This document shows, piece after piece, positions 26,901 through 39,790 of a DNA stretch of 64,000 nt (positions within the stretch are counted from its first letter, which is position 1; each line of letters begins with the position of its first letter). Location of the stretch: contig NW_025062479.1 in the NCBI RefSeq assembly GCF_000002995.4, positions 12,567,721 through 12,631,720 of the forward strand, given 5' to 3'. This DNA is from Brugia malayi (taxonomy: Eukaryota; Nematoda; Chromadorea; Rhabditida; Onchocercidae). Below the pieces are notes generated by a model, which was not told where the DNA came from, made no database searches, and saw nothing but the letters and a program-made list of their open reading frames with translations. Both the position numbers and the translations under genes were made by a program.

Positions 26901-29900
26901 AAAATAAATGATTAACAAATCGGAGGCAAGTGATTACCTGTAATTCTTTTTTTACTTGGAAAAAAACTTCACTCATCGAGTAATATCATCTGAACAATGG
27001 AGTCTCAAAATACTGCGATTGAAAAACAAACAGTATTTAATCAATTTACGAAATATAACTAAGGCTTACTCCTTCAAAGCTACAGTCAGCGTAACTTACC
27101 AAAGCAGTAGGTTTTAATGTCCTTATCAGCAATGAAACTAAAAAATTAACTAACCGAGGATGCTTTGTCGTGCACGTTCACAATCCGTCGTATCGATTTC
27201 GTTCAAATATACACCTCCTTCTTTACGTGTTATCAGTGACAGCGAATCTTCTGGGATAATACGTAAACTTTCCAGCTTCATAACATGAGTTTTAGAACGC
27301 AAATGTTTCGCAAGGATACCGTGTTTCCGAAATCCAATATTGCAATCAGTACACATAAATGATCGTGGATTCATCGATGACAAATTTGTATTGGCTTCTT
27401 CTGAAACAATCTTTTCGAAGACTGATTAAGGTTATTGCATACTTTTTCACGATGATGGCCAGACTATGTACAAATTTAGTTGAACCATTTCCTACATTAA
27501 ACCATATACATGTAATCACTGCCAAATGTCCCTCACATTTACCCTCGTTGGGCTTTGAACTCATCTGAACCCTAACAATTATCTCACTTTACTTGAAATA
27601 TTGATGACATGTACACTATGCTCCAGTTGTTTAGTTTGTTGGATATTTTGCAGGACAGTAGACTGTATTAAAGTAGCAGTTTATAAACCCATACCATTAT
27701 CAGAGTCAATTAGTTGTTCTGTTTGCAAATTTTCAACAATTCCATGCCTTTCTTCCATATGTCGCTGCAAAGCATTACGTGATCGGACCGAATATTTGCA
27801 TTCGCTACATTGGTAACATCGTATACGTGAATTTGACGGTCCAATCAAATGGATTTTGCGATGCAGTGTCATCTCTGTTGAGCTTCGAAATACTCGCTTA
27901 CAAATATCGCATATCATTGTCTTGAAAAGAAAAAAATTGCATATTCATGGAACCAAATAGCAATAGATCAGGTGAGAAAAAAAGGATGTTCTATTCGTAC
28001 TTATTCGAGTAATATTTTAGTGCAATTTGCTTCTCTTATGCAAAGTATTTCATGCAAGAAAAAATTATGCGAAAGAAGGCGAAGACTTTGATGAACGCTT
28101 GTTCAAGCAAAATTTATAAGTAGCATGTATTGACGTATCATATTTTGAGGAAGTAAACAAATATTTCCTTGTTACTGTTAATTCCACGCAGAAATTACCA
28201 ACTTTGCTTTACACAATAAACAAGCTTCAAAAAACAATCGTACAGACCTCCTTCGCAAAAAATGCTCCTACTGAAGGTTGCTGCTCTGTAAGGAAGGATG
28301 ACAGCGAATGCAACTGTGGACAACCACTAGTTGTGGGTACTAAAGTTTGAACAGCACAGGTTGTCGATTGCTTGACTTCGGAGCTACAGATGTCTTCCGA
28401 GATATCCTAGATTTAAAAAAAAAAAAAAAAAGCTTGAAAGTGCCATACTACATGAATGATAAATTCTGGTAATCGTAATCATCAGTAAACCCATCAAATA
28501 TTACCTTCTTTAATAGAAAATTGGTTTCCAATAGTTTTTGCTGATTCCGTCCCTCTGATGGATATCGCGCACTAGGTGGTGCACTGTGACATGATCGTAA
28601 GCAATTCGGAATCGACCAATCAAAGACCGTTTCACCAACAATCCATAACATTGGTGGTGTATGAGCAGTTCGTTCCATCAATGTATTTTCTTGAATGTTA
28701 GTGAAGATTAGAATCATAAATTGCAAGGGAATAACGCATATACCACTAAATAAATGACTAGGCGCAGTTTTAAATGGACAAGAGGTAAATCATAACGAAT
28801 TTCCGATCAGTTTCAAAAAAGGATTTCAATTATGCAGAAACGTTTCAGATCAGAACAATCGTATTATATTATGCATACGTACAAGATGAAAATGAAAAAA
28901 ATTTTTTGGTTTTTGATCATCCTGCCTTGTATACCCACCATATGCTATAACAGAATTTTGTTATGCAAGCAACACGGTTAACAACTAAGCTTCTGGTGAG
29001 AAGGACGATTGATGTTCTTAGCATAAGTTTTGATTTTGTGAGTTGTAGTTTTAAAACAAAAAAGAGACTACCTTGACCAAATTTTCGATACATATTGTTT
29101 TTGTCATTACAGGGTGGCCGCAATTCTTCATCTGATGAGCTGAAAAAATAAGTGAGAAAATACCGGTCTGCTAGGAATTGTTTAAACTTGTGGTCTAACA
29201 TTAAAAAAAAAATAAATAAATAAAAAATAACACTAGAAAATTTGAAACTTGAAAAGCTACAAATGAAGAATTTACCATTCATCGTCTGAAAGTGGATCGT
29301 TGCTAAACGTTGAAGCAGTCCCGCTAAGGCTTGCAATTTCTAACCGATCATGATCGCTATCCGAATCTTGCTCAGATATTTTCTGCTTCTCCTTTTCAGC
29401 CATTCGACGACGATGTGTTTTCGATTGCAGATGTTTGGTAAGGTTACCCTTTGTTTTGAAATTAAAATTACACTGTTTACAACCATATGGTCGTATATCC
29501 GAATGAGATCTATAAAGAGTAAAAAAGTTATCCATCAGATGGATGTGAAGAAAGCTTTTTTGCTTTCTTATATAATCCATAGCTTAAAAGATTCCATCAC
29601 GTTGTCATAAAAAAGTCCAAACACCGTGAAACAAATAATATACATGATAGCAATAATAGAACAATCTTGACAATATAAATTAGGAATTCTAACACTTACT
29701 GACACATCAAGAATTTGCAAAATTCAATTAGGACATCACCAGAAAAAGAAAAAAGAATGGGAAGTATATGTGAATTAGTACGACATTCTTTCAAATAAAA
29801 TTGAGATCTGTTAAAAAAATGAGGGAAAAACAGCTAACTTGATATGCTTTTTTAGCATCGATGGTTTTTTACAACGTATTCCACAACGACCGCAGACATA

Positions 29901-32900
29901 ACGACCACGTCCACGTCCACGGACGTATACGTAAACTTCATTTGAGAAATAGCCTCCCACTATTTTCTGAGATAACGTTTTTACTGACTCACTTGTAACT
30001 TGAGCCCGTTGTGATTGCTGTTTATCGGTAATTCTAAAGCAAAAAGTTGTGTATTCATCGCTTTTAGTGTGCTAGACAATAAGAGATTGGAATCTATACA
30101 AATTCGACTCGACTCAAACGAACTGGACATCTTATTCAAAATTCTGCTATTAACTAATTTATCACACTGTTGCTGTTCTGTGGTTTACTAAATCGTATAC
30201 CAGGGTGCATTATTAACAAAGTCGTATATTCTATGGGTATTTATCCTCAAAATTACTGCTTTAACAACTTATAGACTAACTGATGCATTAAAGAAATATT
30301 AAAAGCGAGATCTCTGAATCTCTTTCTAAAAAATCGTTGAAATTAAATGCGAGAAATGTACTCTTCCAAAGAAGTCAAAGCATTCCGATCCCTTTCCGCC
30401 ATTGCCATATTCTCTTTATCACTGATATTTGAATCATTATCACTCCTTCCCTTTGGATTATTGCTTGGTGGTACAAAAGTGGTAACATTAGTTGCAGAAA
30501 CAGTTGTTGATGTCGATGTCATTATAGACGAACGTTCCTGGACAAAGGTTGCAATCACCGCTTGGGAATTTATCGGTGTCACCGCTGTTGCTGTAGCTGC
30601 TGCATTTTGACGTAAGCGTATCTGTAATAGTTTGCCTCTTTTTCTCGTCCTCATCCTCACTGTTTGTCGCAAAAATTATTCAAGTTGGAGAATTAATTTC
30701 ATGTACGCTTTCAACAAAAAAAAAAAAAAAAAAAGTAAAATAAAATCAAAAAGTTAACAAAAGCAGAGAGAAACCTGTTATTAGGCAGTATTAAATCAAC
30801 ATCAAAATCCAAAAACTGTAAATTTTTGGATATATAAAATGAGGGGTTTGTTCGGACCAAATAACTGCAATGCTTTGATTTGATACATTTCAATACTTTT
30901 TTTTTCTCTTTTCTCCAAAGTTTTTGGAAACAAACAGCAGGATGTTATTTTGGCAGAGATACAAAGATACATACTTTGGTCGAGTAATCCCAAAATGAAG
31001 AATGCGTCACTTTGAGCACACCCATTTCGCGTAATGCCGTCGTATACCTCCATAGCTGCTTAACACCTATCCGCGGCTTTGTCGAACATGTGCTTATGTA
31101 CAGTAAATTCAACTTTGCTTCCTCCGAATCTACAGTACTCTGCAAGTATAGAATAACTAAAAAGTAGATCAGATGAATATGTCTTCACAAAATTCCTGTA
31201 TTAATAAAACTTTAAAAACAAGGTAGGATCAAACAATGAACAAATTCAAAACATCTGATGAAATTAAAAATTTACAGATGTATCATTACTTGCACTTTAT
31301 TTAAAAAATAAATCCGAGTGAATACGGAATGAACGGACTTGTTCTCTTAAACATGAAATTAAAATGCAGCTTAAATTTCACGGTTAAATATGTGCAACTG
31401 ATATCTTAAAAAACATGAACAAGTCTTAAAATAAAAAAGAATAACTTGTTGCCAGTTGCTATACATGCTTAGCTTCGGCTTATGCTCGCAGAACATTGGC
31501 TGCGGTTTGTTCAACGTGGCAAACGTTTCCGTAGTAATATTACGCATCCGACTTCGGCGTGATATACCATCGTTTCGGCCTGTTGATACATCGTTTAATG
31601 TTAAAATATATGGCTTGTTGGCCGCTGCACTACTGCTCTAAAGAAAAACAATAAAATTAACCAAACAATGTAACTTAAGTTGAGCATATTCCATGCACAA
31701 CATCGTTTTATACATTTCTTATGCAAGCAAACGGTAGTGACACAGGTCATTATCAACAGCATTCCAATTAATATTTATAAAACATGCCGAATGGTTAAGA
31801 AAAAATAAATATGAAAAAAGAAAAAAAAAAGATTCCAAAATCTGCCTCCATATTTCAGAAAAGAGAACATAGCTTTCACGCGATATATTTAAATGGAATG
31901 AAAGAAACGTGCAAGCACACCTGTGGAATAGTTGAAACAGGGTATATTCGTTGATACGTCTGTACATTTTTTGAAGCTACAAGTTGATTGGTAGGATGAG
32001 AAGATACCATTATCAATGTTTGTGTAGCAGGAACAGAAGTCTCGCTAATAACAGTGACGCTACTACTGCTGTTGAAACTTCGTTGGGAAACTACTGGTGC
32101 TTTGTAATGTGTGGCAGGTAACGATATACAGACTGGATTTGTAATATTCATACTTGGTTTGGGTGTATCCTAAAAACGAAATCTTAATTTCATGTTAACA
32201 CCTACCTTAACAATAAGAGATTCGATTCTGACAACATGAGATTTGATCAGGATGACTCGTGGCACATTTTTGAAAACAAGACATATGACACTGCTGAGTA
32301 AATAAAACAAATATAAAAAATTCTTTGGCAGTACCAGAGACTGAACAAACGTTTTGTAAATACGAATAAAAGTTATATTACTAAATTTGACTTAAGAAAA
32401 ATTTTTTTTAGAAAAAAGTGAAATACTATTTTAAAAAACATCGTAAAAAGAAAAAAAAAACGCAGAACTTCAATCTAGCATCAAATTTTATACCAATTTT
32501 GGAGTTTTGCTTGTGGATGCTTGTGATTCGTCGAGATGTTCCGCAGCTGCTAGAAGCCGTCGTTTAAGTGGATGACGATTTTCGTGTAATACAGAAGAAC
32601 CTATACTACTACTGTTGCAGGTATTCGTCTTACGCCCAGCTCTATCAACCATCATAGTATTCACCGGATTTTGTTGCTGCACCAATTGGAAATGTGCAGC
32701 GGCTACTGTTGATGATGATGCTGATGACGATATTGTTTGCGAATGTAATTCTGCCCGTCTTCAAAAAATATAGATGAAGTGCATTAATTCACAATATTAC
32801 TCTTTATCATAAATATTATTTAGATAATGAGGTGGTACACTGTAATTCATTTTTCATAGAACTTATCGATCCACTATCTACTACGATATGTCTTAATACA

Positions 32901-35835
32901 CGAGTAGCATTTTTATTACCTCGACTGCCGATATAAATAAACCTTGTTCTTTTTTTTCTAAAATCTCGAAAGAGACAAAACGACGCTTTTTCTCAGAAAG
33001 CTCAACAAATCCCTTTGAAACAAATTTTTTGGTTTTTTGAAATGGTTCAAACTTCTATTGATAAGAAACAATAGTTACATTGAACGTGTACCATCTTATC
33101 ATCGGAACAGCATGCGTATAAGGTAGGAAATAAACGCCATAACAAAAGAGGAAATAATTAATCTCAATGACATTCTAAAATTTAAAGGGATATGTTCTTT
33201 ACAGAAGCAATCGATAAATATTACGTACTAATAAAAGTTATGCGAAAGAGTATAACTCAAATTAATTTCTATAGTCGAAAAAGTAAAAGCTTAAGTGAAT
33301 AAAATTGGACAAGATATGGAAAGGTGCCGGAATAAATTATATTTTTGATAGATATACCGGTAACCTTCTCATATCTGTGATACCAATAAAAATCCGTCCG
33401 TGACAGAGAAGAAAGAACTATTAGAATGAAACGGAAAGTAACGACAGATGATATTAAGGATAATAGTAAACAACCATGAATGAATAAATAATTCATAAAA
33501 GTTATGTGAATAAAGTGAAAAATAAAAAAATAATAAATAAAGCGAACTTGCTGCAACGGATTTCATGAGCGACTAGAGCAGCATCATTTGGGAACTTTAA
33601 TTCGCAATAATTGCATATACATTTCTCCGGTGCTTTCACGATTGGATGGCCGTTGGTTAATGGACCACCGGCAACTCGAACAGGAAGTGGTTTGTGTGAT
33701 TCATAGAACGATTGACTATGTGTGAACTGTAAGCGTACGTCACGCAAACCTTAATAATGATGAGACTATAAGAGTCGACGTTTATACTTTAACGTAACAT
33801 TTAAGAAAAAAATACATTTTCCCATTCATGCATATACACTTAAAGCACATCAGTTTCATATTTAAATGGAAACAAAAATGAATTTGGAATACCTGGTGAA
33901 TTACTCTGACTTCTAATACCCGTTTCAAGTTCGACGGACGACTGCGAGCCCACCTGACGATGATATGGACGCCTTTTGATGAGACCAGGATTCTGTTCCA
34001 GAATTGCTTCATTCTCGCTAATCAACCGCGATATGTGTTCTTTCACTGACTCTGCACTTGTCAGCAATCCAACATTTCTATTATCCGCCACGACCGGCTG
34101 TGATATATCTTAAAGACTCTTCAATATGTATCAATTTAGGGACCAAAATAGAATGCATTTTTCATGTCAAACTAAAGTTAATTTTACCATTAGTGGTCGT
34201 TAATCATACATTGAAAGAACTGATGATACGGTCCACTAATATCAAATTTAGCCAAATCTGCTTTCATCCCTCTCATATGTTGCTAAATTTTCGCGTTTTT
34301 TTTTTTTTTTTTAAAGTCTTATTTTAGTTGACCTATAGCACTTTGCATTCAAGTTCTCACAGTCAGAGGCATCTACCTTGGAAGAACAAACCTATTTTGT
34401 CATGTGCTGTCGGATTTCGGACCACTTGTTCTGCCAGTAAATTTTCAATCATTTTTTGCTGCTGCTGAACAGCTACCGGTGTTCCAATCCCATTCTGAAC
34501 TAAAATTGAACGAAGTATATTACCAACCAGTGATAACCAGTACCGTGCGGTACCGGTTATCCAGATCGATACCTATGAGATCAGAAAAGCTATCCAAGAG
34601 TGAGCTGACTAAATTAATCAATATCAAATGCGTCAGCCCCACGAAGAAAGTGGAAATGTACCTTGAATCTGAGATGGTTGTTGCGATTGTTGTATGTGAC
34701 TAGCAGCAGTAAGTTGATTTTGTTGCAGTAATGCTGTCAAGTGTGGTTGATAATAGGCGAATGGATTGAGCAGTTGCGCCAATGCTGCTTGCACCTGACA
34801 TTACATGATAGCTACTTATTGAAAGAAAAGATTTGTTGAGCCTAACTGAGAGGAAGAGAAAGGAAGAAAGATCTATGTACTTTTCGCTCGAGCAACTAAG
34901 AAGTAATCTGTTGCGCAAGCGGTACCAACAAGAAATGCAATCAGAAATAGGTCCACGTCTAAACACATACATAAAATAAATCGCTCAACATAGGAACATG
35001 AAACGTACTGCGCTGAAATTAAAAGCAAGCTTACTTGTTGCTGCAATGGATTTTGTTGTAGTAGCAATTGATTGATTGCAAGCGCTTGCGCTGCATTTGC
35101 CAGTACAAATGCTTGATTCTGTTGCTGTTGTGACTGTGGTGCGGATGCTGTTTGCTGTTGCTGAGACGGAACGGATTGTTGTTGTTGTGCAGCAACTACC
35201 ACGGCATTTGCTGCCGCTGCTGCTGCCGCTGCAGCGGCTTGTGGTAATATTTGCCCCGGTGGAAGTGATTGTGCCGTTTGTGACACAGCTACAGCTGCTG
35301 CAGTTCCCTGCAAAAGCTGCGACTGCGCTGCAACGGCTCCGGCCGAAAGAAACTGTTGGTAAAGCAGATGGGCTGCAGGAATCGGAGTTGCCGAAACTTG
35401 CGCAGCTGCCAAGGCTGCTGTACTAAGTGACGCTGCACCACGTGGTGACATCGCTTGTGCATCCTTAAGTTTTAATAAGGAATGATTCCTAATATAGATA
35501 CATTTTACTGTTACGCGTGTTCACAGCTTTTATGACTTGACTTTTTACAACATAATCAGATTGTTTGTTGTCAAGTGTTACTAATCTGCTGTGTCACTAC
35601 TACATGCAACTCTTTAAATGCCAAACATAACATCATGTTAATGAAACAAGCGGGAACGGAAAGTAGTGTTTCAACTGGAGAGTGTTAAATAAAACCAGAC
35701 TTGAGGACGTAATGACGCAGACGGTATGCCACAGGGTGTTGCTACTGATTGTGTTACCGTCGGTAAACCATTTCCTATTCCTCCAATTCCAGCTCCACCG
35801 CCACCACCGCCTCCCACTCCGGATACAAATGCCAT
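23715..35835 (-). CDS. sma-9: Schnurri/HIVEP-family zinc-finger transcription factor
   Basis: Nuclear cofactor of DBL-1/BMP signalling, known from Drosophila Schnurri and C. elegans SMA-9. Minus-strand coding exons: 35835-35701, 35463-35035, 34794-34662, 34608-34544, 34494-34392, 34108-33893, 33749-33548, 32758-32494, 32169-31921, 31637-31446, 31139-30975, 30815-30775, 30659-30362, 30033-29839, 29509-29276, 29139-29072, 28689-28505, 28406-28248, 27920-27695, 27400-27155, 26750-26488, 26286-26170, 25904-25835, 25530-25364, 25128-24978, 24806-24566, 24343-24256, 23969-23715. All junction phases match except entry to 30659-30362. The protein is about 1,718 residues. It runs from a Gly-rich start through an Ala/Gln-rich tract, a C2HC finger, the ZAS-type finger pair and further C2H2 fingers, ending in a C-terminal pair. 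[20 protein letters not shown] followed by [10 protein letters not shown] identifies the family. C. elegans sma-9 is extensively alternatively spliced; alternative forms are likely here. Confidence 0.92.
24851..24883. repeat. AT-rich microsatellite in a sma-9 intron
   Basis: A TA run interrupted by TTT, between exons 24978-25128 and 24566-24806. Confidence 0.8.
24978..25530 (-). other. Split C2H2 finger and atypical C-x4-C finger of sma-9
   Basis: Exon 25530-25364 ends inside a finger: [15 protein letters not shown] is completed by VHLHADH from exon 25128-24978. That exon then encodes [20 protein letters not shown] followed by AAHYH, a finger with four rather than two residues between its cysteines. 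Confidence 0.8.
26170..26750 (-). other. Low-complexity linker exons of sma-9
   Basis: Exons 26750-26488 and 26286-26170 encode a Ser/Asn/Gln-rich linker (for example [20 protein letters not shown]) with no finger. It joins the middle finger cluster to the C-terminal fingers. Confidence 0.8.
27155..27920 (-). other. Middle three-finger cluster of sma-9
   Basis: Exon 27920-27695 encodes [25 protein letters not shown] and [24 protein letters not shown] fingers. Exon 27400-27155 adds [20 protein letters not shown] followed by KTH, and then the segment [11 protein letters not shown]. The three fingers are continuous in phase. Confidence 0.85.
29276..30033 (-). other. ZAS-type paired fingers and acidic region of sma-9
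   Basis: Exon 30033-29839 encodes [20 protein letters not shown], and exon 29509-29276 continues with [20 protein letters not shown]. The second exon then gives a basic RRR patch and an acidic Ser/Asp-rich run ([19 protein letters not shown]). A paired finger with an adjacent acidic stretch is the defining ZAS-domain arrangement of the HIVEP/Schnurri family. The pair is preceded by a short VRGRGRGRY basic repeat. Confidence 0.9.
30343..30361 (-). other. Read-through stop beyond the sma-9 exon donor
   Basis: If the GTACAT donor at the end of exon 30659-30362 is not used, translation continues for five codons (YISRI) and stops at a TAA (30345-30343). Intron retention would thus give a protein lacking the ZAS-type and all later fingers, with only the upstream C2HC finger kept. 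Confidence 0.4.
34533..34560. repeat. Near-perfect palindrome over a sma-9 exon donor
   Basis: The arms ATAACCAGTACCG and CGGTACCGGTTAT are inverted with one mismatch and a two-base loop. They cover the 3' end and donor of exon 34608-34544, where either GTACTG or the next GTTATC keeps the reading frame. Confidence 0.8.
35035..35463 (-). other. Ala/Gln-rich N-terminal exon of sma-9
   Basis: A 143-codon exon rich in Ala and Gln, with runs such as [14 protein letters not shown] and [12 protein letters not shown], continued by the next exon ([19 protein letters not shown]). A Gln-rich N-terminus is also a feature of C. elegans SMA-9. Confidence 0.85.
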
Positions 35836-35848
35836 TTCTGAAAAATAT
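35836..35848 (-). promoter_or_regulatory. Candidate spliced-leader acceptor at the sma-9 start
   Basis: On the minus strand, ATTTTTCAG is followed by only two bases (AA) before the ATG. This is the canonical form and spacing of a nematode trans-splice site and supports the chosen start. A cis-splice from an upstream exon cannot be excluded. Confidence 0.55.
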
Positions 35849-38800
35849 ATTACACTGTTAAATAAACAGCAATAAATAATAATGACAGTACTGGTAATAG
35901 CGACAATGATCATAATAATTACTGGTGACAAACAATAAAAATAACAACAACAGTAAGAATAATAGCAATAGTAACAATAATAACTAATATATATGAAAAG
36001 GATTAAAAATTTGCTGTAAAATTAAAATTATATTTCATCAAAATATAAATTTATACTGATAAGCGAAAAACATCGAATATGGACGTCTCGAAATTAAATC
36101 GGCTATTGAATGGAAAAGAAATCATTTTGCAAATATTCAAAATTTTACCTCACACCTTCCCTTTCTCGTCCGTACACAGTTTGCTATAAATTGTATGAAA
36201 CCGGCATTTTAGCATATCTAAAAAAAATATGAATGTTTTATTCGTCGAACTTAAATTCTATATGATTGTTTTCATCATTTACCCTCTTTAGCATTACCAC
36301 TCAGTAGCAGCAAGCATCAATTTTCGGTTCATGAAAGGGCCCAAAAACTTCTCGGATATAAACTTCAAGAAACAATTTAGCTGACTTAATTATCTTCAGA
36401 ATCTGAATTTGTTAATGATTTATATCCACCTAGCACTGGAAGTCAGGCACAAGGACAGTGAAATGAATTATGGAATACATAAAAATGAACATCAGACAAA
36501 GGCGTTAATGAATAAGTATTCCCGCACAGGAAAGAACACACCAAGGCGCGGCAGATGTAACTGCTGCAGTAATTTTTTTTGAAATTGAAAATGAGCAAAA
36601 CCGATTCAAAATTTGAGACTGACTTTATTATTATTTCAAAATCTTTTGGTCAATTCAAGAATTCCAAATAATCTTTTCTCTTTACTATCAGCAATATACC
36701 ATTTGTTTATGAAAAAAATGGGTGATTCTGATTTTTTTAAGGGAAGGTGACTTCGTACCAATCATTTGCGACCAACTTTTGATAATTATCGTATAATTCA
36801 CACGTCTATCACTCCTTACTGTTATTTTTTGGAATCTACGAACATTTATGCAAATATCCTTGGATCATCTCAACCAGAAATTAAATGTCGGGAAAAAGTT
36901 GATTAAAACTCACATGAAAATAGTTATTTGAAGTTCCTCCTTCTTCCTCGTTTTGCTAGCAAAATTATTAATCCTGAAAACAAGTCCTTTTTTCCTGTTC
37001 CAAACATCCGATCATGGAAACAGTTCATTAACGTTATGAACAATTATTGGATCAAACCATTTCTATATGACTATCGCTTGTAATACCTTTAAATTCACAG
37101 TCAGGATGAACGCAAGTTCATTAACGATTATCAACATTAATTCATTGCAACTATGAAATTTCAGTCAGCTGATTTCGACCAACTGTTTGATCTGATGGAC
37201 AAAATTCCCCATAAAAAAGCAATTCAACTGGAAGAAATCTCACTGAATTAAATTCCGATTTTACAAAATTACTACGTCATAGTTCATAGTAATTCATAAC
37301 ATTCTGCTCTCACTCATATGCACATAATCCTTACCTTAGGCCACTGATTGAGGGTTAATTCACAACTTAGAAAATTAGACTTTAGACACTGGAATGTCGA
37401 AGACTTTTTAAGCATGTTTTTTTTTCTCTCTCTCAAGATACCGCTGAATTATGGTTGCAAAATAAATGGGGGTGGAAGTAGATACCTGTGCAGTGAGATG
37501 CAACTACACCTGACAGTTGTACTGCTGATAATGCTCTGATAGCACTAGCATATTGCACAAAAGATCGAAGAAAGAAGAGCGCTTACAGTCACCAGTTACT
37601 ATGAAGGCCGTTAGCGCCATCAGCGCTGCTGTCACAGTGGAGCGGTAGATGTAGAACGAAGAGCAAGTCTGAACTCGAAAGGACAGAACTGTTACTGCTA
37701 ATTATCTTTCTCCTTGCACCTTTTGCATGAATTCATGTGAATCAGTGGGAACGAATTTATTTTCAGCTCTGTTCACCACACTGTGATTCGAAATTAGTCG
37801 AGCAATAGTAGTCCATTCCCTGCTTTGCGGTAAGCGATAGATGGGAATAAGCATATTAAAGAATCAGGTGAAGTACAGTGGGGAAATTTCTCGATATTAC
37901 GCGTTTCCCAACTATAAACTTGCGAAAGAACATTTATGTCAATAACCCCACTCCCGGATAACGCTACTAACGAAATCAGTCACGCAGCATAGAACGGTGA
38001 TGCACAAATAATTAGTGCCTATTTGTTTACTTGAAGGAATAGAATAATAGCAGTAGTATCCCAACCAAACAAGTGGGATGAGAGCCGAATAAATCAAGAC
38101 AAGTAATCTGTAAGGGATTAGTGTTCCAGTCTACTTTACTAATCAGTTTTAATACTTTTCCACTTATCAATTCAGGCTTATTGCACATAAGGAATTACTT
38201 GACGCGGAACTTGAAATGAAATAACTTCAAAGGATGTCTTAGTAACAGAGAGAGAAAAAATATTCCCTGACCAAATTCTTTACAAAAACAAACACTGAAT
38301 CCTTGGATACTATGAGAGATAGAACCTTCTTGTCTTTGTTTCTTTTCTGGACCCCAAATAGAGGTAAAAAGAGAAGGATATGGTAAAAGCAAAGCAATAT
38401 ATGGTCGTTGAGAAAGAAACGTCTCACATCTCGAGGTATCGATTGTTTGAATACCGAGAAATGATGACCGTCATCCGAATCCTTTCATTATGTCTCAGTG
38501 AGTGGTAGGAGATAGAGGCGGAGTAAGGTTCATCAGTTTCATTCGAACAAAATGTCACTGTAGTGTCCACTGTATCGAGTAGCAGATAGATACAGCCATG
38601 AAAGCAGAGGATTTAAGAAAATCTTGAAAGAAAGCAAAAGCTTCGGTGCTTTCTAACAATTTTCCTCACCTCACCATAACTCGTTTTATTTTAAGAAAAT
38701 GTAAGCGATGATATTTTGGAGAAAACAGTGATACGTGTAACAAACATTCTATTCTTTTAAAGACTTTTTTCACTTCACTGTCCTTTCACAGTCTTGGATA

Positions 38801-39790
38801 TTACGTGTACACCACACATAGTTACAGTAGTGCACGCACGTAAATAAAATTTAAATTTAAAACTTAAACAAATTTAAAACACGCAAGCAAAAGCACGTAA
38901 CTGTGTGCGTAACTGTATGCTGGTTTTGTGATAAATTTCAATAGTTATTTCACCTCTCCAACCCATCCATGACTGTGAGAAAGTATATTGACCTGAAGTG
39001 GTCAGTACAAGTTTTTCTTTTCTTCTCTGACACATCTCTTTATCAATTGTACCCACAACGAAAGAAAAGTAAGCAATTCTGTCCTAGATGATTTTCATTG
39101 ATAAAGAAATAGGGGATGAAAAGAAAATACGAAATGGAAAGTGATGTAATTTCTACAAATTACTACCGGGAATAGAGAGTGGAAAATGTGACACAAATCT
39201 CTCAATAACACATCGCCTTCTCCCATCTGTCCATTGAGCACAATCAACTTTTAAATTGCTAATGAGCAATAATAGAATAATAATACATGAGTGTAACATC
39301 CCAGGATGAGCACCAAATGATGTACTAGCCGAATGACAATAACGGACACAGGAATGATGAATAGAGCGGATAGAACATAGTGGATAATGGAAAGATTAAA
39401 AAGACAAACTGCACCAGTTGATTCTTCCTCAATATTGCGTTATGTGATTGACGGGTAAATTTAAACTTAAGAAACAAGGACTCGACGCAACAAGATAACT
39501 TCATACGTCTGATATTTAATAAGTATTGATTAATGCGTGTATGGTTGGTGAAATCTGATCTACCACAATGGGACGTGACAGCCGCAGAGAATGTCATTCA
39601 TCTAGAAGCCTCTTTCTGAAGACAACTAATGGTAAGACTGAACTTATTTTGCAGTGATAGCGGTTCTAAGTAAACACAATAAAAATGGGGTAAACCAGTC
39701 CTGTGTGAGGTTTACGTCAAAGCGTCCGTTTCAATGACACATCACGCGTAACAAATAAGGTTTTTCTCTCTCGAACTGTTCATCCTCCCA
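35849..39790. other. Upstream flank of sma-9, AT-rich
   Basis: No exon is supported. Contains AAT/AAC-type simple sequence (about 35930-35990). Probably outron and regulatory DNA for sma-9. Confidence 0.35.

Noticed and set aside
34404..34703. 99-codon plus-strand open frame that looks protein-like
   Set aside because: It overlaps three phase-consistent sma-9 exons on the other strand and crosses their introns.
35076..35426. 116-codon plus-strand open frame
   Set aside because: It is the antisense shadow of the Ala/Gln-rich sma-9 exon, which has matching splice phases on the minus strand.
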